Positions 56,316 to 64,000 of a stretch of 64,000 nucleotides of DNA are shown piece after piece. The position numbers and the translations under genes are program-made. The first letter of the stretch is position 1. Each line of letters opens with the position of its first letter. The stretch is from Sipunculus nudus (lineage: Eukaryota > Annelida > Sipuncula > Golfingiida > Sipunculidae): NCBI GenBank assembly GCA_026874595.1, contig JAPPUL010000073.1:765973-829972 (forward strand), read 5' to 3'. The notes below the pieces were generated by a model. The model did no database searches and was not told the DNA's origin. It worked only from the letters and a program-made list of their open reading frames with translations.

Positions 56316-57704
56316 TTATATCGCTTTGGAAAACCTACTCTCTCCCTTCTCACGCAGGTATTTGTCAAATACTGATGCTATGTTCCTTACAAATAAACAC
56401 CCTGTCTTGCTAATCTCTATCCCTCCTTCCAATACCTTTACTAAACCTACAGCCTCATACTCTTTTAAGCTTTTAAGCTCTTCTTTAAAATATTCTCTAA
56501 AGTCTATTTTATTCTCTTTCTTAAAACTTGCAAAGTTTAGCGAGAACTCACACATTATACTCTCTATCACCCATTTTCTTATAAGATCATCCCTGTCTAA
56601 TTTAAGACCGCGACATATCGGTAGCTCATCCCTATCAAGACAAGCATAATACTCTCTTAACGTCTTTACGTTCTGCACAAAACCCTCACTCACATACCCT
56701 ATTGAACTTACTCCAAAACCTATATAATTACTCGTTTTCGATACCGTATAACCCATGAAATTCCTGTGTAATCTCTTATTTGTCAAAGCATCTGAAAGCT
56801 CATCTCCTTCCCGTGCAAAATGATCCATCCCTATAGCCTTATAACCTACTCCCATAAACTTCTTGCGGGCCATCAGAAATATTGCAAACTTCTCCCGTAA
56901 ACTCGGTAAATCTCTATCCTCTATCCGCTTCTGATGTGGCTTTATCCACGGAACCTTTGCATAACTAAATAAGGCTACCCGATCAACTTCAAGCTCCATC
57001 ACCTTATCTACTGTCAACTCAAACGACTTTACACTCTGCAAAGGTAAGCCATATATTAAATCTACGTTTGTCCCCTTAAATCCAAGTCTTCGTCCATGTT
57101 CTATTAGCTCCCTCGTAAACTCATAACTCTGATGCCTATTTACTGCATCCTGTACACGCTCATCAAAATCTTGTACCCCCATACTTAAACGATTAAAGCC
57201 AAGTTTATACAATGTTGTAAGTTGTTCTTTTGTCGTGACGCACGGGTCTATCTCAATTGCTTGCTCACTACCACCCTCTATCTCAAAACTTTTCTCTATT
57301 ACATTATACAATCTCTTAAGCTCATCCTCATTTAGAAACGTCGGAGTGCCACCACCCCAGTGCAATTGCTTTACCCTAAGCTTCTGACCTACCTCCTCTT
57401 CAAACAGCTTTATCTCCTTCTCAAGATAATCTATATACTTCTCTACGTAATGTCTATTCTTATCTATTATAACGTGACAGGCACAGTAGTAACATCGCTC
57501 TGCACAAAAAGGTATATGAATGTATAATGATACTCCATCTGCACTGCCACCCCCCCTTACCTCATCCCCCAAAACTAAAAGCGCCTCCTTATAATCTACT
57601 TCACCATAACACTCACTCCAGTCTACCGCCGTCGGGTAACTTGTGTAGCGCGGTATCGCTTTATTATATTCCTCTAATAACTCTATATCAACTTCTCTTC
57701 CCAT
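56316..57704 (-). CDS. hemN: Oxygen-independent coproporphyrinogen III dehydrogenase
   Basis: Radical SAM enzyme, ~462 residues. PRYTSYPTAVDWSE is typical of HemN. IPFCAERCYYCACH provides the CxxxCxxC cluster motif plus the extra HemN cysteine; HWGGGTPTFL, SMGVQDFD and the C-terminal HemN domain follow. The frame is open to TTG 57710, but ATG 57704 has AAAGGAG 7 nt upstream and is preferred. It overlaps the end of hemE by 17 bp, implying coupling. Confidence 0.94.
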   Translation of the reverse strand: MGREVDIELLEEYNKAIPRYTSYPTAVDWSECYGEVDYKEALLVLGDEVRGGGSADGVSLYIHIPFCAERCYYCACHVIIDKNRHYVEKYIDYLEKEIKLFEEEVGQKLRVKQLHWGGGTPTFLNEDELKRLYNVIEKSFEIEGGSEQAIEIDPCVTTKEQLTTLYKLGFNRLSMGVQDFDERVQDAVNRHQSYEFTRELIEHGRRLGFKGTNVDLIYGLPLQSVKSFELTVDKVMELEVDRVALFSYAKVPWIKPHQKRIEDRDLPSLREKFAIFLMARKKFMGVGYKAIGMDHFAREGDELSDALTNKRLHRNFMGYTVSKTSNYIGFGVSSIGYVSEGFVQNVKTLREYYACLDRDELPICRGLKLDRDDLIRKWVIESIMCEFSLNFASFKKENKIDFREYFKEELKSLKEYEAVGLVKVLEGGIEISKTGCLFVRNIASVFDKYLREKGESRFSKAI

Positions 57705-58794
57705 TCCCAAGCTCCTTTACCTTCTCTACTAAGTATTCTACGTTGCTATACGGTATGTCTGGCATTATCCCATGACCTAAGTTAAATATATACCCTTCGT
57801 AGCTACTCATCTTTTTTAATAATACCTTTACTTCCTTTTCTATCGTATCACGACTCATATAAAGTATAGTAGGATCTAAGTTCCCTTGTATGCTAACTTT
57901 ATATCCATTCTCCTTTGCATACACACCAAGACGACACATGTCTACCGTCCAATCAACGCTTAGTACATTTATATCAAGTTCCAATAAATCAAAATACGAA
58001 AGACCAAGCCCTTTTCCAAATACTATAATCGGTACCCCAGCCCGTTTAAGCCCTCCAAGCACTTCTTTTATATATTTTAAGGAATACTCTTTGAAATTAT
58101 CATAAGACAAAAGCCCTGCCCATGTGTCAAATATCTGTATTGCATCTGCTCCCGCCTCTATTTGGGCATTAAGATATTCTATTGTCTTCTTTGTTAGCTT
58201 TTCAAGTAGCATATGGGCTGAAGCAGGATTTTCATTCATCCACATCTTAGTCTTTTTAAGATTTATACTCCCTCCCCCCTCAATTACATAGCTCATAAGC
58301 GTAAACGGAGCTCCACCAAAACCTATTAACGGCTTTCGTCCCCCAAGCTCATCCTTTACCAGCTTTATTGCATCCATTACAAAGGATAAATGCTCATGAA
58401 CCGATATACTATCAAGACGCTCTATATCCTCCCTCTTATTACCTATCTTATTAATTAAAGGACCACCTATTACAGGACCACCATCCCCAAAACTTACATT
58501 AAACCCAAGCGTTTCTAGAATTATTAGTATGTCAGAAAAAAGTATTGCCGCATCTACATCAAGAAGCTCTATTGGCAACATCGTTACCTCACACGCAAGC
58601 TCTTTTTGCTTACACATAGAAAGAAAACTATGTTTAGTTCGTATTGCCTTATACTCCTTCATGTAACGTCCCGCTTGCCGCATAAGCCATATCGGTATAC
58701 GATCTGTTTTACGCATAAATGCCGCTTCTATAAAACGATGTGTTCCTTTTTGCATCCCTTTTTGCATCCCTTTTATGCCGTCTTTAATATCCAT
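57688..58794 (-). CDS. hemE: Uroporphyrinogen decarboxylase
   Basis: Makes coproporphyrinogen III; 368 residues. The substrate site IWLMRQAGRYMKEYK, ILFSDILIILETLGF, GFGGAPFTLMSYVIEGGGS, DTWAGLLS and LGHGIMPD are all present. The first ~17 residues include three short repeats (KGM-QKGM-QKGT) encoded by a 12-bp tandem unit and are outside the conserved domain. It is the first gene of the heme operon; 58795-58903 is the divergent gap to the HEAT-repeat gene. Confidence 0.95.
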   Translation of the reverse strand: MDIKDGIKGMQKGMQKGTHRFIEAAFMRKTDRIPIWLMRQAGRYMKEYKAIRTKHSFLSMCKQKELACEVTMLPIELLDVDAAILFSDILIILETLGFNVSFGDGGPVIGGPLINKIGNKREDIERLDSISVHEHLSFVMDAIKLVKDELGGRKPLIGFGGAPFTLMSYVIEGGGSINLKKTKMWMNENPASAHMLLEKLTKKTIEYLNAQIEAGADAIQIFDTWAGLLSYDNFKEYSLKYIKEVLGGLKRAGVPIIVFGKGLGLSYFDLLELDINVLSVDWTVDMCRLGVYAKENGYKVSIQGNLDPTILYMSRDTIEKEVKVLLKKMSSYEGYIFNLGHGIMPDIPYSNVEYLVEKVKELGNGKRS

Positions 58795-58903
58795 AATAAA
58801 TTTTACTAATCCTTTCCTTTTCTAAGTCGTTATTTGTATGTATGCAATTGTGCATAATCTAAAATAAATCTTTTTACTTACAAAATATCTCTTAAAACTA
58901 ATT

Positions 58904-59386
58904 ATGATATCAAAGAAAGTACACTTATTTATAATAATACTATCTGGAACTTTGTTTTTAGCTAATGTTAAAGCTGCAAAAACTGCTAATATTACAACAT
59001 CAAAAGCTTATATTAAAAATGCGCTGCACATTCTTAAAGTTTCTAATAACTTGTCAATTCGTCTTAAAACCATTAAAAGTCTGGCTTCCTTTAAAGATAA
59101 AAAAGTTCTTGAACCGCTACTATATGCCCTTGATGATAAGTCTGCTTTTGTCCGGATAAATGCCATTCGTATTCTTGCTAAATTAAAATACTTTCAAACC
59201 ATAAATCCATTAATAAGAAGGCTTCGTGTTGAACCTGAGCTTTTTGTACAAAGGGAACTTATTCTAACTCTCGGAAAGATTAAGGACCAAAAGGCAAGAT
59301 GGATTATAAAACCATTCCTTAAAAATAAAAGTGTACTATTAAAACGTGCGGCTAAAAAGGCCCTTAATATGATTAACTCAAAATAA
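58904..59386 (+). CDS. Exported HEAT-repeat protein
   Basis: A 160-residue protein. The N-terminal signal peptide (HLFIIILSGTLFLANVKA, AxA-type site near 24) is followed by three to four HEAT/PBS-lyase-type helical repeats (SIRLKTIKSLASFKDKKVLE, AFVRINAIRILAKLKYFQT, ELFVQRELILTLGKIKDQKA, SVLLKRAAKKALNMI). It probably acts as a periplasmic scaffold for protein contacts; the partner is unknown. It precedes lysC by 126 bp on the same strand. Confidence 0.75.
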   Translation: MISKKVHLFIIILSGTLFLANVKAAKTANITTSKAYIKNALHILKVSNNLSIRLKTIKSLASFKDKKVLEPLLYALDDKSAFVRINAIRILAKLKYFQTINPLIRRLRVEPELFVQRELILTLGKIKDQKARWIIKPFLKNKSVLLKRAAKKALNMINSK

Positions 59387-59512
59387 AGCTTTCAAAAAAA
59401 ACAATCACAAATATTTTCTATACCTATAACTTACTTGACAATGATATAAAATTCTTTTAACTTCAAGCCTTAAAGAAATCCAATAAAGACTAAGTTAGGT
59501 TATAAGTTCAAA

Positions 59513-60889
59513 GTGATAGTAGTACAAAAATACGGTGGCACGTCGCTTGGCACTCATGATAAGCTTTTGCAAGTTGCATCGATTATTAAAAAAAGTACAC
59601 AAAGTTATAATACAATAGTTGTAGTATCCGCTATGAGCAGCACGACAAAAGCACATGGCGTTACAAGTAGGTTGTTAAAGATTGCAGCACTTGCTATAAG
59701 GCAGATGGATTATAAGGAGCTTTTTTTAGAGCTTAAAGAGTTTCATATTAATATAGTCTCAAAATGCCTTAAAAAAAAGGCTACATACGATGAAGCAACT
59801 TCTTTTATAGATGAATTATTTGTACGGCTTGAGCAGTTTTTCGAGGCACTAACAATAATAAGAGAACTATCACCCTTGTCCTCCGATCGAGTATTACGTG
59901 TTGGGGAGAAGCTTTCAGCAATGATATTATCTCAGATATTAAAAGAGCTTGAACTTGATGCTTTATATGTAGATTTATCGAATATAGCACCCAAGAATTT
60001 CTCATATCCAAACAAAGCCTTTTATAAAGGACTTGAAGATAATCTAAAACAAGAACTTGAGAAGTTAATAAAACTTAATAAAGTGCCTGTGCTAACAGGC
60101 TTTATCGGAGAGATACCTGGCGGGATTATGAAAAGTGTTGGGCGTGGCTATACCGACTATACAAGCTCAATAACTGCAAGCGTTATGAAAGCTACTGAAC
60201 TACAAATTTGGAAAGAGGTAGATGGTATATTTAGTGCAGACCCAAAATTAGTAAAAGAAGCCTCCATTCTTCCCTTTGTAACGACAGCTGAGGCTGCTGA
60301 GTTAAGCTATTTTGGCTCTGAGGTTATACATCCTTTCACTATGGAGAGAGTTAGCAAAGATGGAATAGCCGTAAGAATTAAAAACACACTAAAGCCTCAA
60401 GCAGAGGGGACACTAATAACAGACAAAGAAGTAAAAGATGACAAAATAGTAAAAAGCATAACAACAAAAAGAAATATTACAATATTGACTATAAGGTCAA
60501 ACAGGATGCTTTTGGCATATGGTTTTATGGCAAAGATATTTCGTATATTCGAAGAGCATGGAGTTGTAATAGATTTAATCTCAACATCTGAGGTAAGCGT
60601 TTCTTTAACTATTGCTAAGATGACTAATCTTGATATTATACATGATGAACTTAAAAAGATAGGTGAGATTACTATAAACACAAACCGGACTATACTTAGT
60701 GTGGTGGGACAAAAGATGAGAGAGACGATAGGAGTTGCGGGAGGACTTTTTAGCTGCCTTTCTCAAAATGGTATAAATATTGAGATGATATCACAAGGCT
60801 CCTCCGAGATTAACATATCATGCGTGATAAAAGATGAGGATGCTAATAAAGCAGTACAAAGCATACATAAGCATTTTATAAAGCAATAG
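59513..60889 (+). CDS. lysC: Aspartokinase
   Basis: First step of lysine, threonine and methionine synthesis. 458 residues from a GTG start. The kinase domain has VQKYGGTSLG at 4-13, VVSAMSSTTKAH, SDRVLRVGEKLSA and the GRGYTDYTSSITASV segment. Two ACT domains follow (from ~310), carrying allosteric feedback. The length and N-terminus fit the monofunctional E. coli LysC-like group. The last ~20 codons (CVIKDEDANKAVQSIHKHF) are repeated six more times downstream. Confidence 0.94.
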   Translation: MIVVQKYGGTSLGTHDKLLQVASIIKKSTQSYNTIVVVSAMSSTTKAHGVTSRLLKIAALAIRQMDYKELFLELKEFHINIVSKCLKKKATYDEATSFIDELFVRLEQFFEALTIIRELSPLSSDRVLRVGEKLSAMILSQILKELELDALYVDLSNIAPKNFSYPNKAFYKGLEDNLKQELEKLIKLNKVPVLTGFIGEIPGGIMKSVGRGYTDYTSSITASVMKATELQIWKEVDGIFSADPKLVKEASILPFVTTAEAAELSYFGSEVIHPFTMERVSKDGIAVRIKNTLKPQAEGTLITDKEVKDDKIVKSITTKRNITILTIRSNRMLLAYGFMAKIFRIFEEHGVVIDLISTSEVSVSLTIAKMTNLDIIHDELKKIGEITINTNRTILSVVGQKMRETIGVAGGLFSCLSQNGINIEMISQGSSEINISCVIKDEDANKAVQSIHKHFIKQ

Positions 60890-62190
60890 CGTTAAAATAA
60901 TATAAGAAAATAGAACTTTCTTTATAGTAGTTATATAGCAATATAAGCTATTATATAGCTGGATGTAAGCATATAGGACTTAGGGTTTTTTACTTTACTA
61001 AAATACTTGTAAGGCATGCGTGATAAAAGATGAGGATGCTAATAAAGCACTACAAAGCATACATAAGCATTTTATAGAGTTAAAATAACAGTCTTAATAA
61101 TAAGATTAAGATATAAAACTCCTTTTATAATATATAGCATATATAAGCCATTTTATGCGGGGATGTAAGCATATAGGACTTAGGTTTTTTACTTTACTAA
61201 AATAGTTGTAAGGCATGCGTCATATAAAGATGAGGATGCTAATAAATCACTACAAAGCATACATAAGCATTTTATAGAGTTAAAATAACAGTCTTAATAA
61301 TAAGATTAAGATATAAAACTCCTTTTATAATATATAGCATATATAAGCCATTTTATGCGGGGATGTAAGCATATAGGACTTAGGGTTTTTTACTTTACTA
61401 AAATACTTGTAAGGCATGCGTGATAAAAGATGAGGATGCTAATAAAGCACTACAAAGCATACATAAGCATTTTATAGAGTTAAAATAACAGTCTTAATAA
61501 TAAGATTAAGATATAAAACTCCTTTTATAATATATAGCATATATAAGCCATTTTATGCGGGGATGTAAGCATATAGGACTTAGGTTTTTTACTTTACTAA
61601 AATAGTTGTAAGGCATGCGTGATAAAAGATGAGGATGCTAATAAAGCACTACAAAGCATACATAAGCATTTTATAGAGTTAAAATAACAGTCTTAATAAT
61701 AAGATTAAGATATAAAACTCCTTTTATAATATATAGCATATATAAGCCATTTTATGCGGGGATGTAAGCATATGGAACTTAGGGTTTTTTAATTTACTAA
61801 AATAGTTGTAAGGCATGCGTGATAAAAGATGAGGATGCTAATAAAGCAGTACAAAGCATACATAAGCATTTTATAGAGTTAAAATAACAGTCTTAATAAT
61901 AAGATTAAGATATAAAACTCCTTTTATAATATATAGCATATATAAGCCATTTTATGCGGGGATGTAAGCATATAGGACTTAGGTTTTTTACTTTACTAAA
62001 ATACTTGTAAGGCATGCGTGATAAAAGATGAGGATGCTAATAAAGCACTACAAAGCATACATAAGCATTTTATAAAGCAATAGCGTTAAAATAATATAAG
62101 AAAATAGAACTTTCTTTATAGTAGTTATATAGCAATATAAGCTATTATATAGCTGGATGTAAGCATATAGGACTTAGGGTTTTTTACTTT
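60822..62190. repeat. ~200-bp tandem array of the lysC 3' end (7 copies including the gene)
   Basis: AGGATGCTAATAAA recurs at 60837 (in lysC), 61033, 61233, 61433, 61632, 61832 and 62031, spacing 196-200 bp. Every copy keeps the coding tail from CATGCGTGATAAAAGATG to a stop. Two classes of spacer exist. The first and last copies share one type (AAGCAATAGCGTTAAAATAA onward); the five inner copies share another (AGAGTTAAAATAACAGTC onward). Small variants (ACTTGT/AGTTGT, TTAGGG/TTAGG) tend to alternate, giving a partial ~400-bp higher-order repeat. There is no other gene in 60890-62260. Confidence 0.94.
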
Positions 62191-62277
62191 ACTAAAATAG
62201 TTGCAAGTCGATAAATTAGGTGTTGTAGAATATAAGTAGAATATAAATAGTAAAGTAAATTGTATAGGGGAGTTAAG

Positions 62278-62838
62278 ATGTTTAAGGAAGGTGATATTGT
62301 AGTATATCCTATGCATGGAGTTGGTACAATAGTAAAAGTTGAAGAGAAAGAGGTGCTAAATAAAAAGCAACCTTACTACTTTATAAAGTTAAATGAAAGC
62401 CTTATGACCGTAATGATCCCAGTAAGCCAATCGGAAAAAGCAAGGCTTAGAAAACTACTGCCCAATGAATCATTTTACAAGATTAAAGATATTTTACAAA
62501 GCCCTCCGGAGGGTATAAAGCTTGATTGGAAGACACGTTATACTAATAATCAGCATAAAGTAAGAGAAGGGTCTATAAAGGTTTTGGCCGAAGTTGTTAG
62601 GGACCTTTATAATCGAAATAACATAAAAGAACTTAGTCGAGGCGAAAAGAAGATTTATGACAGCGCGTTTCAGCTTCTTACAGACGAACTTAGCTATACT
62701 GACAATCTAGACAAAGACACTGTAGGCAAAGAGATTTTAAAACTTCTTGCAATGGAGAATGAAAATCAAAAACTAAGTTCAAGAGTAGCTCAAAGGCTTA
62801 AGAGTAACTCACAAAATAGTACCAAAGCCACAACTTAA
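62278..62838 (+). CDS. carD: CarD-family transcription regulator
   Basis: 186 residues from ATG 62278, which has AGGGGAG upstream (an in-frame TTG at 62260 is less likely). The N-terminal RNA polymerase-interacting Tudor-like domain is MFKEGDIVVYPMHGVGTIVKVEEKE with YYFIKL and MIPVS. The C-terminal helical DNA-binding domain has DWKTRYTNNQHKVREGS and LSRGEKKIYDSA. CarD stabilises open promoter complexes, chiefly at rRNA promoters. Its upstream region is the lysC-tail array; the promoter probably lies within the last unit or in 62200-62270. Confidence 0.92.
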   Translation: MFKEGDIVVYPMHGVGTIVKVEEKEVLNKKQPYYFIKLNESLMTVMIPVSQSEKARLRKLLPNESFYKIKDILQSPPEGIKLDWKTRYTNNQHKVREGSIKVLAEVVRDLYNRNNIKELSRGEKKIYDSAFQLLTDELSYTDNLDKDTVGKEILKLLAMENENQKLSSRVAQRLKSNSQNSTKATT

Positions 62839-63489
62839 ATGAGCGATCAGGACATACACAAAATAGTCACAATCCTTAAAGAAGAGATTAAAAAGTTCAA
62901 AACCCCAATAGTAACAGAATATGCAAAGAACAAGAGTATTAAACCCTTTCATATTCTAATATCAACAATCCTAAGCCTGCGTACTAAAGACATAACAACT
63001 CATGAAGCCTCAAAACGACTATTTAAAATCGCAAATGATGTTAACAGTATGCTTAAGTTAAGTGAAAAAGAGATTGAGAAAGTAATTTATCCCGTTGGCT
63101 TTTATCGCGTCAAAGCTAAAAATATTAAAGCGGTATGTAATATATTAAAGCATAAATATTCCGGGGTCGTACCATCTGATCTTGAACAATTATTAGCATT
63201 GCCCGGAGTTGGTCGCAAAACCGCCAATCTCGTTTTAACTCTTGGTTATGGTAAACCAGGAATTTGTGTAGACGTACACGTTCACAGAATTATGAATAGA
63301 CTTGGTTATGTTAAAACTAAAGATCCGTTAGAAACTGAGATGCGCCTTAGGAACAAGCTACCAAAGGAATATTGGATAGATATTAACACTTTACTTGTTG
63401 CATACGGGCAAAATCATTGCAAACCTATAAAGCCTCTTTGTAGCTTATGTAAAATACAAGATTTGTGCCAAAAGGTAGACGTTACCTAA
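62839..63489 (+). CDS. nth: Endonuclease III (DNA glycosylase/AP lyase)
   Basis: Removes oxidised pyrimidines. 216 residues. The helix-hairpin-helix LPGVGRKTANLVL carries the catalytic lysine, VDVHVHRI the catalytic Asp, and the C-terminal cluster site has four cysteines spaced C-x6-C-x2-C-x5-C (HCKPIKPLCSLCKIQDLC). The ATG directly follows the carD stop, so the two are co-translated. It converges on rpmA, gap 68 bp. Confidence 0.95.
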   Translation: MSDQDIHKIVTILKEEIKKFKTPIVTEYAKNKSIKPFHILISTILSLRTKDITTHEASKRLFKIANDVNSMLKLSEKEIEKVIYPVGFYRVKAKNIKAVCNILKHKYSGVVPSDLEQLLALPGVGRKTANLVLTLGYGKPGICVDVHVHRIMNRLGYVKTKDPLETEMRLRNKLPKEYWIDINTLLVAYGQNHCKPIKPLCSLCKIQDLCQKVDVT

Positions 63490-63557
63490 GTGTGTTAAAG
63501 CTTCGGTTTTTATATATGATAAAAGCTTTTTATAAATGATAAATTAGGGTAGGATTT

Positions 63558-63821
63558 CTAAATCGGCGTTACGCTTATTCGACGCCTTGTTTTCTTATAA
63601 CTCTTGTATTTTTCAAACGACACCTTCCCTGAAACCTTAGCATATAAAGTATCATCCCGTCCTCGACCAACATTAACACCAGCTGAAAAACGAGTCCCCC
63701 GTTGTCTAACTAATATACTCCCCCCAGATACAAGCTCCCCTGCAAAACGTTTTACTCCAAGCCTTTGTGAATGACTATCTCTACCATTACGTGAACTCCC
63801 TCCTCCCTTCTTATGTGCCAT
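63558..63821 (-). CDS. rpmA: 50S ribosomal protein L27
   Basis: 87 residues, starting [20 protein letters not shown], the invariant L27 N-terminus, without the cleavable extension found in Firmicutes. [10 protein letters not shown] is also typical. GGAGAG lies before the ATG. It follows rplU on the minus strand. Confidence 0.97.
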   Translation of the reverse strand: MAHKKGGGSSRNGRDSHSQRLGVKRFAGELVSGGSILVRQRGTRFSAGVNVGRGRDDTLYAKVSGKVSFEKYKSYKKTRRRISVTPI

Positions 63822-63905
63822 TATTATCTCTCCTGCTTATATTAACTTCTTTAACTTTCTTCTATAACAAACACTAACAAACACAGCAAAAGCTAACTTT
63901 TAAAG

Positions 63906-64000
63906 CTAACTCGCCTCTTTTAAAGCTATTTGTGATATCTCAATCTCTGTGTACTTTTGCCTATGCCCTTGCTTTTTATGGTAATCCTTTCTTCGTTTGA
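63906..64000 (-). CDS. rplU: 50S ribosomal protein L21, C-terminal fragment (runs off right edge)
   Basis: Only the last ~31 codons are inside the window: KRRKDYHKKQGHRQKYTEIE, the typical C-terminus of L21, then a short tail and TAG at 63906-63908. The order rplU-rpmA is the usual one. Short direct repeats (CTTTTAAAGCTAACT) sit around the stop codon. Confidence 0.92.
   Translation of the reverse strand, partial: KRRKDYHKKQGHRQKYTEIEISQIALKEAS

Noticed and set aside
60822-62190. CRISPR array
   Set aside because: The repeating unit is ~200 bp with no short repeat/unique spacer pattern, no cas genes are nearby, and the unit is explained by the lysC tail. The same applies to the arrays at 16.6-17.5 kb and 32.5-32.9 kb.
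60890-62259. Insertion sequence or integron-like cassette array
   Set aside because: No transposase, integrase, inverted repeats or target-site duplications are seen; the repeats derive from the adjacent gene.

Overview
The window is an AT-rich (roughly one third GC by eye), gene-dense bacterial chromosome segment. KdsB (LPS Kdo activation), an MsbA-type ABC exporter, a SPOR-domain protein and a class A penicillin-binding protein point to a Gram-negative cell. CarD, a CT398/CdsZ-like zinc-ribbon coiled-coil protein, a DUF4912 protein, a SpoIIE-type phosphatase and ThiF of the clostridial/deltaproteobacterial type suggest a deltaproteobacteria-like or other deep-branching lineage. I cannot name the species. 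Both tRNA genes lack an encoded CCA. Most genes use ATA heavily for Ile.

Layout. 1-4.5 kb: sufBCDS Fe-S assembly operon (minus; sufS runs off the left edge). 4.7-11 kb: DJ-1 protein, PBP1A, a small Hfq/Sm-like protein, thiL, a Gfo/Idh/MocA oxidoreductase, yajQ and tRNA-Glu. 11.4-16.7 kb: a tRNA(CAU) with a clear promoter and terminator, then a plus-strand run of CdsZ-like, DUF4912, an unusual RNase R and a pseudo-receiver/PP2C phosphatase. 17.5-23.6 kb: the methylcitrate (propionate) pathway: prpC (minus), prpE (plus), prpB and prpD (minus). 23.8-28.9 kb: a double-sensor/MFS fusion, an ABC-type substrate-binding protein and a secreted metzincin protease. 29-32.5 kb: metH with a ~315-bp purine-tract array in its leader. 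33-35.4 kb: kdsB and a BadF/HgdC-type ATPase pair with atypical codon use. 35.4-38.9 kb: a hypothetical gene and thiFSGE. 39-44.8 kb: MscS-type channel, polA, coaE, SPOR protein. 44.9-48.3 kb: a two-gene restriction-modification system (RM fusion plus S subunit) with a frameshift near the 5' end of the RM gene. 48.3-58.8 kb: cysS, ABC exporter, larE, ispG and a heme operon hemE-hemN-hemH-hemY. 58.9-64 kb: HEAT-repeat protein, lysC, carD, nth, rpmA and partial rplU.

The most unusual structure is three separate tandem amplifications of gene 3' ends. A 174-bp unit built from the two convergent tails of the phosphatase gene and prpC is present as five extra copies (16.6-17.5 kb). The prpE tail, including the stop of the convergent prpB, is duplicated once (20.57-21.16 kb). 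The lysC tail occurs seven times at ~200-bp spacing ahead of carD (60.8-62.1 kb). In each case the real genes remain intact. Together with the metH leader array and in-frame repeats in rnr, polA, hemE and hemH, this genome looks prone to tandem slippage or amplification, or uses these tails for something not yet described.

Functionally the window links Fe-S cluster assembly (Suf) to many Fe-S users (IspG, HemN, Nth, the HgdC-like ATPase), and combines heme, thiamine, isoprenoid and methionine synthesis with propionate oxidation.
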